A stretch of 64,000 nucleotides of DNA. Origin: Segatella copri (lineage in GTDB: Bacteria > Bacteroidota > Bacteroidia > Bacteroidales > Bacteroidaceae). The translations under genes were made by a program, and so were the position numbers. The DNA is taken from positions 1 to 64,000 of the forward strand of contig NZ_NMPZ01000023.1 of the NCBI RefSeq assembly GCF_002224675.1. Direction: 5' to 3'. Positions 42,308 through 50,519 of the stretch are shown in pieces (positions within the stretch are counted from its first letter, which is position 1; each line of letters starts with the position of its first letter). Below the pieces are notes generated by a model. It worked only from the letters and a program-made list of their open reading frames with translations. It searched no databases and was not told where the DNA came from.

Positions 42308-43501
42308 ATGGCACAATTATCTGATCGTCTTAACAGATTGGCACCATCAGCAACGCTGGCGATGTCACAGAAGAGTAGTGAAATGAAAGCTCAGGGTATC
42401 GATGTAATTAACATGAGTGTAGGTGAACCAGACTTCAACACGCCTGACAATATCAAGGAGGCTGCGAAGAAGGCTATTGATGAGAACTTCTCACGTTACT
42501 CACCAGTTCCTGGTTATCCTGACTTGCGAAAAGCTATTGTTGCCAAATTGAAAAAAGAAAACGGACTTGACTACACAGTCAACGAGGTAATCGTGGGCAC
42601 CGGTGGCAAGCAGTGCGTATGCAACGCCGTACTGGCTCTCGTAAACCCTGGCGACGAGGTAATCATCCCTGCACCATATTGGGTAAGCTACCCACAGATG
42701 GTGAAATTGGCAGGCGGTACTCCAGTCATCGTAAACGCAGGTTTCGACCAGGACTTCAAGATGACAGCCGAGCAGCTTGAGAACGCAATCACCGAAAAGA
42801 CCAAGATGCTCATTCTCTGCTCACCAAGCAACCCTACCGGAAGTGTATATTCCAAGGAGGAGCTGGCAGCATTGGCAGAGGTTCTGAAGAAGCACCCAGA
42901 GGTATTTGTGTTGGCAGACGAGATCTACGAGCACATCAACTATATCGGCAAGCATCACAGCATTGCACAGGAGCCTGGCATGAAGGAGCAGGTGATCATC
43001 GCCAATGGTGTATCCAAGGCATACGCCATGACAGGATGGAGAATCGGTTTCCTCGCAGGTCCAGAGTGGATCATCAAGGGATGCAGCAAGTTGCAGGGTC
43101 AATATACCAGCGGTACCTGTTCAGTAAGCCAGAAGGCAGCTGAAGCAGCCTACACACTCGACCAGGGTGCTGTAGAGGAGATGCGCGTAGCTTTCGAGCG
43201 TCGCCGCAACCTCATCGTGAAGCTCGCCAAGGAGGTTCCAGGACTTGAGGTCAATATGCCACAGGGTGCCTTTTATCTCTTCCCTAAGTGCAACAGCTAC
43301 TTCGGCAAGAGCAATGGTGAGAAGACCATCAACAACTCTACAGATTTCGCAATGTACCTCCTGGAGGAGGCTCACGTAGCCACAGTAGGTGGAGATGCCT
43401 TCGGTGATCCAGACTGCTTCCGCATGAGCTATGCCACAAGCGATGAAAACATCGTAGAGGCAATCCGCCGCATCAAGGAAGCTCTGAGCAAATTGAAATA
43501 A
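42308..43501 (+). CDS. Pyridoxal-phosphate aminotransferase, aspartate aminotransferase type
   Basis: The enzyme moves the amino group between aspartate and 2-oxoglutarate. The 397-residue protein is a class I fold type I aminotransferase. NPTGSVYSKEEL, the PLP-stacking region and DEIYEHINY are present, and the Schiff-base lysine is near residue 237 in GVSKAYAMTGWRIGF. The Arg that grips the substrate carboxylate is in FRMSYATS. It is a single gene with its own promoter and terminator. Specificity for aspartate over other amino acids is assumed from the best family fit. Confidence 0.92.
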   Translation: MAQLSDRLNRLAPSATLAMSQKSSEMKAQGIDVINMSVGEPDFNTPDNIKEAAKKAIDENFSRYSPVPGYPDLRKAIVAKLKKENGLDYTVNEVIVGTGGKQCVCNAVLALVNPGDEVIIPAPYWVSYPQMVKLAGGTPVIVNAGFDQDFKMTAEQLENAITEKTKMLILCSPSNPTGSVYSKEELAALAEVLKKHPEVFVLADEIYEHINYIGKHHSIAQEPGMKEQVIIANGVSKAYAMTGWRIGFLAGPEWIIKGCSKLQGQYTSGTCSVSQKAAEAAYTLDQGAVEEMRVAFERRRNLIVKLAKEVPGLEVNMPQGAFYLFPKCNSYFGKSNGEKTINNSTDFAMYLLEEAHVATVGGDAFGDPDCFRMSYATSDENIVEAIRRIKEALSKLK

Positions 43502-43548
43502 AAATAGGAGAAAAGAGTCCTAAAAAGGTCAACTTTGTAAGAAAAAAG

Positions 43549-43581
43549 CGAGATATTGGTAAAAAATGAGCCAATATCTCG
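43549..43581 (+). terminator. Terminator after the aminotransferase
   Basis: CGAGATATTGG and CCAATATCTCG form an 11-bp stem with an 11-base loop. The T-run is weak (TTAAAACTTCTT). Confidence 0.65.
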
Positions 43582-43622
43582 TTAAAACTTCTTAATTAGG
43601 ACGATAGTTTCTCAATATTTAT

Positions 43623-43630
43623 TATCTTTG
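43623..43630 (+). promoter_or_regulatory. Promoter -7 box for the exbB-tonB operon
   Basis: TATCTTTG followed by CCAAAG; the leader to the exbB ATG is about 130 bases and holds no recognised element. Confidence 0.6.
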
Positions 43631-43766
43631 CCAAAGGAATTTGGATAACCTAAGCGTGTTTATTCAAGACAACACAAACTAGGCATACAAAACAACTAAA
43701 ATAGAGCGAGAAATAAATAAGAAATATTAATAATTTATTAACTAATAATTTAAAAAAGTAAAAATT

Positions 43767-44603
43767 ATGGCAACTACAAAACAAGCAGCCCCAGCTAAGA
43801 AGTCTGCGGGCTTTCAGGGAGTAAGAGGCGCATTCTGGATCATCGTGGTATGTGCTATCATCGCATTCACATTGTTCTTCACATGGTTCGGTAACGACAT
43901 GCACTTCCAGGATCCAGGTGTCCAGGATCACCCAGCAGACATTTGGGGTACAATTTACAAGGGTGGTGTAATCGTACCAGTTATCCACACATTGTTGCTC
44001 ACAGTGTTGGCTATGACTATCGAGCGTTGGTTGGCTCTTAAGACCGCTACAGGTACAGGTGCTCTTCCTAAGTTCGTAGCAAACATCAAGTCTGCATTGA
44101 ACGCTAACGATTTCGCTAAGGCTGAGCAGCTCTGCAACAAGCAGCGCGGTACAGTTGCAAACGTAGTATTGGCTTCTTTGAACGCTTACAAGTCTATGGA
44201 GTCTGGTGCTAACGCATCTTTGAAGAAGGCTCAGAAGGTAGCTAAGATCCAGCAGGCTCACGAGGAGGCAACTCAGTTGGAGATGCCAACTTTGACAATG
44301 AACTTGCCTATCATCGCTACAATTGTAACTCTCGGTACATTGACAGGTCTTCTTGGTACTGTAACCGGTATGATCAAGTCATTCCAGGCCATGGGTGAAG
44401 GTGGTGGCGCTGACTCAGCAGCACTTTCTGTAGGTATTTCTGAGGCGTTGATCAACACCGCATTCGGTATTTTGACATCTTGGTGTGCTGTAGTATCTTA
44501 CAACACATTTACAAACAAGGTTGATAAGTTGACATACGCACTCGACGAGGTAGGTTACTCAATTGCTCAGACATACGAAGCTAACCACGCAGAAGAGGCT
44601 TAA
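43767..44603 (+). CDS. exbB: ExbB/TolQ-type proton channel protein
   Basis: ExbB forms the pentameric inner-membrane scaffold that, with ExbD, uses the proton gradient to drive TonB. The 278-residue protein has three membrane segments: residues about 25-50 (WIIVVCAIIAFTLFF), about 70-95, and the C-terminal pair region (LPIIATIVTLGTLTGLLGTV and the stretch ISEALINTAFGILTSWCAVV). It begins an operon with two exbD genes, tonB, a PstS-like gene and a TPR gene. This complex could energise the SusC proteins in the window, though that is not shown. TolQ is less likely because TonB, not TolA, follows. Confidence 0.94.
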   Translation: MATTKQAAPAKKSAGFQGVRGAFWIIVVCAIIAFTLFFTWFGNDMHFQDPGVQDHPADIWGTIYKGGVIVPVIHTLLLTVLAMTIERWLALKTATGTGALPKFVANIKSALNANDFAKAEQLCNKQRGTVANVVLASLNAYKSMESGANASLKKAQKVAKIQQAHEEATQLEMPTLTMNLPIIATIVTLGTLTGLLGTVTGMIKSFQAMGEGGGADSAALSVGISEALINTAFGILTSWCAVVSYNTFTNKVDKLTYALDEVGYSIAQTYEANHAEEA

Positions 44604-44633
44604 TTTTTGCTAACCCTTTAAAATTTTATCGCT

Positions 44634-45278
44634 ATGGGTAAAGTAAAAATTAAGAAGAGTGACATCTGGATCGATATGACGCCTATGTCAGACGTTATGA
44701 CCCTGTTGCTTACCTTCTTCATGCTCACCTCTACATTCGTAAAGAATGAGCCAGTGAAGGTAAACACACCAGGTTCTGTGTCTGAGATTAAGGTGCCAGA
44801 GAATGGTGTCTTGACCATCTTGGTAAGTCCTGAAAAGGACAAGGCCGGAAAACCAACCGGCGAGGGCCAAGTATTTATGAGTATTGATAATACCGATCAG
44901 TTGGGAGCAGCACTGAGCACAATGACAAGCAACTTCGGCGTGTCTTTGACCCCTAAGCAGATTGAGACATTCAAGAGCGAGGGTACATTCGGTGTTTCTA
45001 TGAGTGACATGAGCACTTATCTGTCTATGAACGCTGCAAAGCGTCCACAGTATCTCCAGACTAAGGGTATTCCTCTCGACAGTATCAAGGGTGGCATGAG
45101 CGAGTTCCAGCAGTGGGTTGACGCTGCTCGTAACGCTAACGAAGAAATCAAGATTGCCCTCAAGGCAGATGCTTCTACACCTTACAAGACAGTGAAGAGA
45201 GTGATGAACGAACTCCAGGACATGGATGAGAGTCATTACTATATGATTACACAGTTAAAACAACAGGGGGACGAATAA
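44634..45278 (+). CDS. exbD: ExbD/TolR family protein, first copy
   Basis: ExbD is the proton-carrying partner of ExbB. The 214-residue protein has a short cytoplasmic start, one membrane helix (about 22-40, with the essential Asp in the DMTPMSDVMTLLLTFFM segment) and a periplasmic domain. At 214 residues it is longer than the classical ExbD of about 140. It starts 30 bp after exbB and its stop abuts the next ATG, which suggests translational coupling with the second exbD. Confidence 0.93.
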   Translation: MGKVKIKKSDIWIDMTPMSDVMTLLLTFFMLTSTFVKNEPVKVNTPGSVSEIKVPENGVLTILVSPEKDKAGKPTGEGQVFMSIDNTDQLGAALSTMTSNFGVSLTPKQIETFKSEGTFGVSMSDMSTYLSMNAAKRPQYLQTKGIPLDSIKGGMSEFQQWVDAARNANEEIKIALKADASTPYKTVKRVMNELQDMDESHYYMITQLKQQGDE

Positions 45279-45926
45279 ATGGCAAAGAAAGAAAGCAAAC
45301 AAAAGAAAATGAATGTTCGCGTAGACTTTACGCCTATGGTGGATATGCTCATGCTTCTTATCACGTTCTTCATGCTGTGTACATCTTTGAGCAAACCTCA
45401 GACTATGGAGCTGACTATGCCAAGTAATGACGAGAATACTCAAGATGACCAGAAGAACGAGGCGAAAGCTTCTGAGACTATTACCCTCTACGTAGCAGCT
45501 GATAACAAGATTTATTATGGTGCTGGTATCCCTAACTACAACGATCCTACATGGATCAAGGAGACAACATGGGGTAGCCAGGGTATCCGTAAGGTCTTGA
45601 GAGAGCACGCTACAGAGAATGGTACACGTCCGGTAGAGAGAATTGCGCTCGCTGTTAAGGAGTTGAACATGGATCGTCAGAAGAATCCTAAGCAGTATCC
45701 TGATAGCATCTATCAGAAGAAGCTCAGCGATTTGAAGGCTGGTAACTTGAAGGATGGTAAGATCCCTACTCTGACCATCGTCATCAAGCCAACCGACAAC
45801 GCTTCTTACAAGAATATGGTTGACGCTCTCGACGAAATGCAGATTTCAAACATTGGTACTTACGTCATCGATAAGATTAACGCAGACGATGAGAAGCTTC
45901 TCGAGTCTAGACACGTTAAGATGTAA
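45279..45926 (+). CDS. exbD: ExbD/TolR family protein, second copy
   Basis: The second ExbD-like protein has 215 residues. The membrane helix again carries the proton-binding Asp (RVDFTPMVDMLMLLITFFM). The periplasmic part differs clearly from that of the first copy, so this is not a recent duplication. The ATG directly follows the first exbD stop. Paired exbD genes before tonB are frequent in Bacteroidetes, where the channel may hold a hetero-dimer of ExbD proteins. The division of labour is unknown. Confidence 0.93.
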   Translation: MAKKESKQKKMNVRVDFTPMVDMLMLLITFFMLCTSLSKPQTMELTMPSNDENTQDDQKNEAKASETITLYVAADNKIYYGAGIPNYNDPTWIKETTWGSQGIRKVLREHATENGTRPVERIALAVKELNMDRQKNPKQYPDSIYQKKLSDLKAGNLKDGKIPTLTIVIKPTDNASYKNMVDALDEMQISNIGTYVIDKINADDEKLLESRHVKM

Positions 45927-45959
45927 GATGAGTAACAAACAATTTTAAACAAGAAAGAA

Positions 45960-46808
45960 ATGGCAAAAATAGATCTTTACGATCCTAAATGGGTCGAAAT
46001 GGTTTTCGCCGGAAAGAACAAGGAGTATGGTGCATACCAGCTCCGTAAGGGTACTTCCGGTCGAAACATCAAGTCTCTTCTGATCTTGGTCATTGCTGCA
46101 GCTCTCGTGGGTGGATTCTTGGCTTGGAAAGTTATCGAACAGAAACAAGCTGAAGAACAGCAGGCATATATGGAAGCTATGGAGTTGGCTAAACTCCAGC
46201 AGCAGGCTAAGAAGGAAGAAAAGAAGAAGGAGCCAGTGAAGCCAAAGATTGAACCTAAGAAGGAGATACCTGTGGCTCGCGAAACTCAGAAGTTTACTGC
46301 ACCTGTCATCAAGAAGGATGAACTCGTAAAAGAGGAAAACCAGGTTAAGCAGATGGATAAACTGGACGAAAAGGTTGCTGTCGGTACTGAAAACAAGGAA
46401 GGTGTGAAGGACCGTACAGTGGAAGCAGTGAGAAGTGAGATTGCGGTAGCAGCTCCACCTCCACCACCAGCTCCAAAACCTGAGGTTGCAACTAAGGTCT
46501 TCGATGTTGTAGAGGAGATGCCTTCATTCCCTGGTGGACAAGGCGCTTTGATGCAGTATCTGGCTAGCAACATCAAGTATCCTGTCGTAGCACAGGAGAA
46601 CGGCGTACAGGGGCGTGTTATCGTTTCATTCGTGGTAGAGCGTGATGGTTCTATCTCTGATGTGAAGGTAGCTCGTTCTGTGGACCCTTCACTTGACCGT
46701 GAGGCACAGCGTGTCGTTAAGAGCATGCCTAGATGGTCTCCAGGTAAGCAGAATGGTTCTACTGTACGTGTTAAGTATACTGTACCAGTTGTATTTAGAT
46801 TGCAGTAA
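45960..46808 (+). CDS. tonB: TonB energy transducer
   Basis: TonB carries energy from the ExbB-ExbD motor across the periplasm to outer-membrane receptors. The 282 residues comprise a cytoplasmic start (about 1-38), a membrane helix (LLILVIAAALVGGFLAW), a Lys/Pro/Glu-rich spacer (about 75-180, including APPPPPAPKP) and the C-terminal receptor-binding domain (about 190-282, with the short YP motif in IKYPVVAQENGVQGRVIVSF). The cytoplasmic start is longer than in enterobacterial TonB, as usual in Bacteroidetes. The next gene starts four bases after its stop. Confidence 0.94.
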   Translation: MAKIDLYDPKWVEMVFAGKNKEYGAYQLRKGTSGRNIKSLLILVIAAALVGGFLAWKVIEQKQAEEQQAYMEAMELAKLQQQAKKEEKKKEPVKPKIEPKKEIPVARETQKFTAPVIKKDELVKEENQVKQMDKLDEKVAVGTENKEGVKDRTVEAVRSEIAVAAPPPPPAPKPEVATKVFDVVEEMPSFPGGQGALMQYLASNIKYPVVAQENGVQGRVIVSFVVERDGSISDVKVARSVDPSLDREAQRVVKSMPRWSPGKQNGSTVRVKYTVPVVFRLQ

Positions 46809-46812
46809 TAGA

Positions 46813-47772
46813 ATGAAAAGAATATCTTATATTTATATAGGATTAACAGTACTATCAATGGCTTTCTTCTCGTCTTGTGGCGAGAAGAAAGCCAAAGATG
46901 GTAGAACTGATACTCCTACTTCAGGCACAATTGAGTTTGTGGCTGACGAGAGTTTGAGTCCTATCATTGACGAAGAAAGAAGTCAGTTTGAGTTCGAGTA
47001 CCCAAAGGCCAAGCTCAAACCAAAATACACAGATGAAGTCACTGGACTTCAGATGATCAAGGATTTCAAGACAGCACTCCTCTTTACTACCCGTAATCTG
47101 AAGGATAGTGAGATTGCATACTTGAAATCGAAGAGCAATGTGATTCCTTCCGTTTTCCCTATCGGATACGATGGTCTGGCATTCATTGTCAACAAGAATA
47201 ATAGTGATACTTGCATCACAGTGAATGACATTAAGCGTGTCCTTACTGGAAAGGCGACCAAATGGAGTGATATTGTTCCTGGATCAAAGAGAGGTGATAT
47301 CGAGGTCATCTTCGACAACACTCGCTCTGCAACCACCAACTTCGTGGTAGATTCCGTTCTCCACGGCGAAAAGATGGGTGCGAAGATCATGGCTGCCAAA
47401 ACAAGCAAGCAGGTCATCGACTTCGTTGACCAGAATCCAGGTTCTATCGGTGTTATCGGATCAAATTGGTTGAACGACCGACGCGATTCCACCAACACTA
47501 CCTTTAAGAAGAATATTCATGTAATGCAGGTATCCATCAAGGAGAAAGCTACCCCAATGAACAGCTGGAAGCCTTACCAGGCATACCTGTTGGATGGAAG
47601 ATATCCATTCGTAAGAACTATATACGCTATCGTGGTTGACCCTCATAAGGCTTTGCCTTGGAGCTTTGCCAACTACATTTCCAATCCTAAGGGACAGCTT
47701 ATCCTCTTCAAGACAGGCTTACTTCCTTACAGAGGTGATATTACGATTAAGACAGTTAATGTTAAACGTTAA
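46813..47772 (+). CDS. PstS-like periplasmic substrate-binding lipoprotein
   Basis: A 319-residue lipoprotein resembling phosphate-binding PstS proteins. The start at 46813 (MKRISYIYIGLTVLSM) is chosen because it gives a lipoprotein signal with Cys22 after FSS and lies four bases after the tonB stop; an earlier ATG inside tonB is rejected. The mature protein has the PBP-like fold with GTIEFVADESLSPIIDEE and ATKWSDIVPG, the latter typical of PstS-like proteins. No PstABC permease genes are near. Its place in a TonB operon suggests a role linked to the envelope machinery rather than to phosphate import; this is inference. Confidence 0.85.
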   Translation: MKRISYIYIGLTVLSMAFFSSCGEKKAKDGRTDTPTSGTIEFVADESLSPIIDEERSQFEFEYPKAKLKPKYTDEVTGLQMIKDFKTALLFTTRNLKDSEIAYLKSKSNVIPSVFPIGYDGLAFIVNKNNSDTCITVNDIKRVLTGKATKWSDIVPGSKRGDIEVIFDNTRSATTNFVVDSVLHGEKMGAKIMAAKTSKQVIDFVDQNPGSIGVIGSNWLNDRRDSTNTTFKKNIHVMQVSIKEKATPMNSWKPYQAYLLDGRYPFVRTIYAIVVDPHKALPWSFANYISNPKGQLILFKTGLLPYRGDITIKTVNVKR

Positions 47773-47795
47773 AAGTTTAGATAGAAAGTAGAATT

Positions 47796-49217
47796 ATGAA
47801 AGCAGTTAAATATTTAGTAGCAGGTTTGCTCGTCATGGGTTTGGCGGCTCCTGCAATGGCTCAGGACGTTAACTACAAGGATGCTCTGAAGCCAATAGAA
47901 GCAACTTTGAAGGCTGGTAACGTAGATGCCAAGGCTTTTGCCAAGGTTCTCAAGGAGTATCAGAAGGAGTACAAGAAGGATCCTAAGGCGCTCGTTGCTT
48001 TGGGTAATGCCCTCGTCATCAACAAGGACTACACCAATGCCCTGGCTGTAGCTGATGCAGTCATCGCTAAGTACAAGACCTGTGGTGATGCTTATATCCT
48101 CAAGGGCGATATCTACGCTATGCAGGACAATGGTGGTGAGGCTGCTTCTTGGTATAAGAATTGTATGACTATGGATCCTAAGAATCCTCAGGGTTACATC
48201 AGCTACGCTAACGTTTACCGCAAGATTGACCCACAGGCTTCTGCAGAGGCTTTGAACAAGTTGAGAGCGGTTGATCCTAACTACCCTATCGAGGCAGAAA
48301 CTGGTCACAACTACTACTCTATCGGTAGCTACGACAAGGCTTACGAGAACTTCTCTAAGGCTAACCTGAATACAATGGAAGAGTATATCTTCTACGAGTA
48401 CTGCTTCACTACATACGTATTGAACAAGAAGGATGAAACTCTCAACCTTTGCAAGAAGGGTATGCAGAAGTATCCTAAGGATACAGCTTTCTTGATTCTG
48501 GCTATGCGTGCATCTGTTGATACACAGAATTTTACTGAGGCTCTCCAGTATGCTAACAGCATTATGGCTAACAACGATATCAAGAAGAACTCTAGTATCT
48601 ACTCTTACTATGGTCTGGCACTCGCTGGCAACAAGCAGTTCGACCAGGCTTTGGAGCAGTACAACAAGGCCTTGGAGGTAAACAAGGAAGACTTCAAGCC
48701 ATATCAGTACATCTCTGAGGCATATAAGGGTATGGGCAACGAGGATAAGGCTATCGAATTTGCACAGGCATATATGGATAAGAACCCTAACGTGTCACCA
48801 TCAGACTATGTAAAGATGGCAGAGATCTACAATGCAAAGGCTCAGAAGGGTGGCGATCAGAAGGAGGCTAACGTTGATAAGGCTATCAACGTATATAACA
48901 GCTTCGCAGAGAAGTATCCACAGCTGAAGGCATACGCTCACCTCCAGGCTGCCAACATCGCATTCCAGAACGAGTTGGACGACAAGGCTCTTGCTAACTA
49001 TGAATTGGTTATCAAGGAACTTGAGAGCAAGCAGTATGATGAGGATGAGAAGGGCTACCTGATGCAGGCTTACAAGAACGCCGGTTACATCTACTGGGGT
49101 TCTAAGAAGGACCTGACAACAGCTCAGCCATACTTCGAGAAGCTGATCAAGCTTGATCCAAACAACTCTCTCGCAAAGAAGGCCTTAGGTCTTGACGAGG
49201 AGAAGCAGGCACAGTAA
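47796..49217 (+). CDS. Exported tetratricopeptide-repeat protein
   Basis: The 473-residue protein begins with a signal peptide (1-22, GLAAPAMAQ) and is then almost entirely TPR helices, for example AYENFSKANLNTMEEYIFYE and FDQALEQYNKALEVNKEDF followed by PYQYISEAYKGMGNEDKAIE. TPR proteins serve as binding scaffolds. It is the last gene of the exbB-tonB unit, 23 bp after the PstS-like gene, so it may be a periplasmic partner of the TonB complex. No enzyme motif is present. A strong terminator follows at 49241-49281. Confidence 0.9.
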   Translation: MKAVKYLVAGLLVMGLAAPAMAQDVNYKDALKPIEATLKAGNVDAKAFAKVLKEYQKEYKKDPKALVALGNALVINKDYTNALAVADAVIAKYKTCGDAYILKGDIYAMQDNGGEAASWYKNCMTMDPKNPQGYISYANVYRKIDPQASAEALNKLRAVDPNYPIEAETGHNYYSIGSYDKAYENFSKANLNTMEEYIFYEYCFTTYVLNKKDETLNLCKKGMQKYPKDTAFLILAMRASVDTQNFTEALQYANSIMANNDIKKNSSIYSYYGLALAGNKQFDQALEQYNKALEVNKEDFKPYQYISEAYKGMGNEDKAIEFAQAYMDKNPNVSPSDYVKMAEIYNAKAQKGGDQKEANVDKAINVYNSFAEKYPQLKAYAHLQAANIAFQNELDDKALANYELVIKELESKQYDEDEKGYLMQAYKNAGYIYWGSKKDLTTAQPYFEKLIKLDPNNSLAKKALGLDEEKQAQ

Positions 49218-49240
49218 AATTACGAAATAAGAACATAATT

Positions 49241-49281
49241 AAAGGGGTGATAGCTATGTGATATGGCTTTCACCCCTTTTT
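49241..49281 (+). terminator. Terminator of the exbB-tonB-TPR operon
   Basis: AAAGGGGTGA pairs with TCACCCCTTT and is followed by a T-run. Confidence 0.85.
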
Positions 49282-49311
49282 TTGTGATATGAATCAGACC
49301 ATAAACGAAAA

Positions 49312-49334
49312 GAGCGATTCCAAAGGAACCGCTC
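49312..49334 (-). terminator. Terminator after the ferredoxin
   Basis: GAGCG-TTCC pairs with GGAA-CGCTC; leftward it runs into TTTTCGTTT. It lies 42 bases after the ferredoxin stop. Confidence 0.75.
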
Positions 49335-49375
49335 TCAATGTTTTATTGTAACTAAAAGTATCTTTCCATAATAAA

Positions 49376-49543
49376 TTATGGAAGACTGATTGCCTCATTA
49401 GGACAAACATCAGCACAAGTACCGCACTCTGTGCAGAGATCTGGGTTGATTGAATACTTCTCGCCCTCAGAGATTGCACCTGATGGACACTCGTCAATAC
49501 ATGTACCGCAAGCGATACAATCGTCACCAATTACGTATGCCAT
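49376..49543 (-). CDS. 2[4Fe-4S] ferredoxin, 55 aa
   Basis: A small electron carrier of anaerobic metabolism. The 55-residue frame encodes two typical cluster motifs: CIACGTCIDECP at residues 9-20, and CTECGTCADVCP in the second half. Each is CxxCxxCxxxCP. The layout (MAYVIGDDCIACGTC at the start) and length match clostridial-type ferredoxins. It is a single gene with a -7 box at 49625-49632 and a terminator at 49312-49334. Its redox partner cannot be named from the context. Confidence 0.96.
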   Translation of the reverse strand: MAYVIGDDCIACGTCIDECPSGAISEGEKYSINPDLCTECGTCADVCPNEAISLP

Positions 49544-49624
49544 AATTATAAATATTTAAAATGTTAATAATGTTTCTGTATCTATGCTAATCTAGAGATA
49601 GGTTATTACCTACTTTTGATGGTG

Positions 49625-49632
49625 CAAAGATA
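49625..49632 (-). promoter_or_regulatory. Promoter -7 box for the ferredoxin
   Basis: TATCTTTG followed by CACC on the minus strand; leader of about 75 bases. Confidence 0.65.
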
Positions 49633-49771
49633 ACAATTATTTTCGATATACCTATAAATAGGTATGACTTTTTTCTTGATTTTACTCAATTTATACTTTA
49701 TCGAAATAAATTAGTACAATAAGAAGCCAACCTTGCCGTTTATTAATAATAACGAAGAACAAATAGCAAAT

Positions 49772-50518
49772 ATGAAGAGAATCATACTGATGGCTCTAAT
49801 AGCCTTCTATACAGGTATCAATGGCATGGCACAGCTTAGGACGGTAGAGAATCGCCCTTATACCGATCTGCGCCCATTCCATTTCGGTGTACTCATCGGA
49901 ACACATGCACAAGATATGGAATTCCAGAATACCGGAATCACCCAATACATCGATGCCAACGGTATCGAGCAACCTTCTCATGTCACTGTAGATCAAGACC
50001 GTTGGGATATGGGATTCACCGTTGGCGTACTAGGAGAATTCCGTCTCAACAGAAGCTTCCAGTTCCGCATAGCACCTGCCATGTACTTCGGTACTCGTCA
50101 CCTCACCTTTTATAACCTCTTGGAGAAAGATGGTGCAGGAAACGCCATCGTGCAGCATCAGGAGATGAAGACTGCCTATATTTCTTCAGCTATGGACCTG
50201 ATTTTCGCAGCCGAGCGGTTCAATAATCACCGACCTTACGTGATGGCGGGCATTAATCCGATGATGAACCTCAACAGCAGCAAGTCAGACTACATCAAGC
50301 TCAAGAAATCGGAAATATTTCTCGAACTGGGCGTAGGTTGCGATTTCTACATGCCATTTTTCAAGCTCCGTCCGGAACTCAAGTTTATGTATGGATTGAC
50401 AGATTCCTTCGACAAGAAACATCCCGAGCACATCAAAAACAAGAATGAGCTCCCTTATGCCTTGGCAGCTAAAGGAGCTCATAGTAAGATAATTGCATTG
50501 ACATTCTATTTCGAGTAG
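49772..50518 (+). CDS. porT: PorT-family outer-membrane beta-barrel protein
   Basis: PorT is an outer-membrane or periplasmic component needed for type IX secretion and gliding in Bacteroidetes. The start at 49772 (MKRIILMALIAFYTGINGMA) gives a signal peptide. The 248-residue protein then shows the PorT-like start LRTVENRPYTDLRPFHFGV, the RFNNHRPYVMAGINPMMNL segment, GVGCDFYMPFFKLRPELKF, and a barrel ending in LTFYFE. Other type IX genes are not in the window, so use in secretion is inferred. It ends two bases before the GH43 gene of the opposite strand. Confidence 0.82.
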   Translation: MKRIILMALIAFYTGINGMAQLRTVENRPYTDLRPFHFGVLIGTHAQDMEFQNTGITQYIDANGIEQPSHVTVDQDRWDMGFTVGVLGEFRLNRSFQFRIAPAMYFGTRHLTFYNLLEKDGAGNAIVQHQEMKTAYISSAMDLIFAAERFNNHRPYVMAGINPMMNLNSSKSDYIKLKKSEIFLELGVGCDFYMPFFKLRPELKFMYGLTDSFDKKHPEHIKNKNELPYALAAKGAHSKIIALTFYFE

Positions 50519-50519
50519 C

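Noticed and set aside
46693..46812. Upstream start for the PstS-like gene inside tonB
   Set aside because: It would overlap the TonB C-terminal domain and remove the lipoprotein signal.
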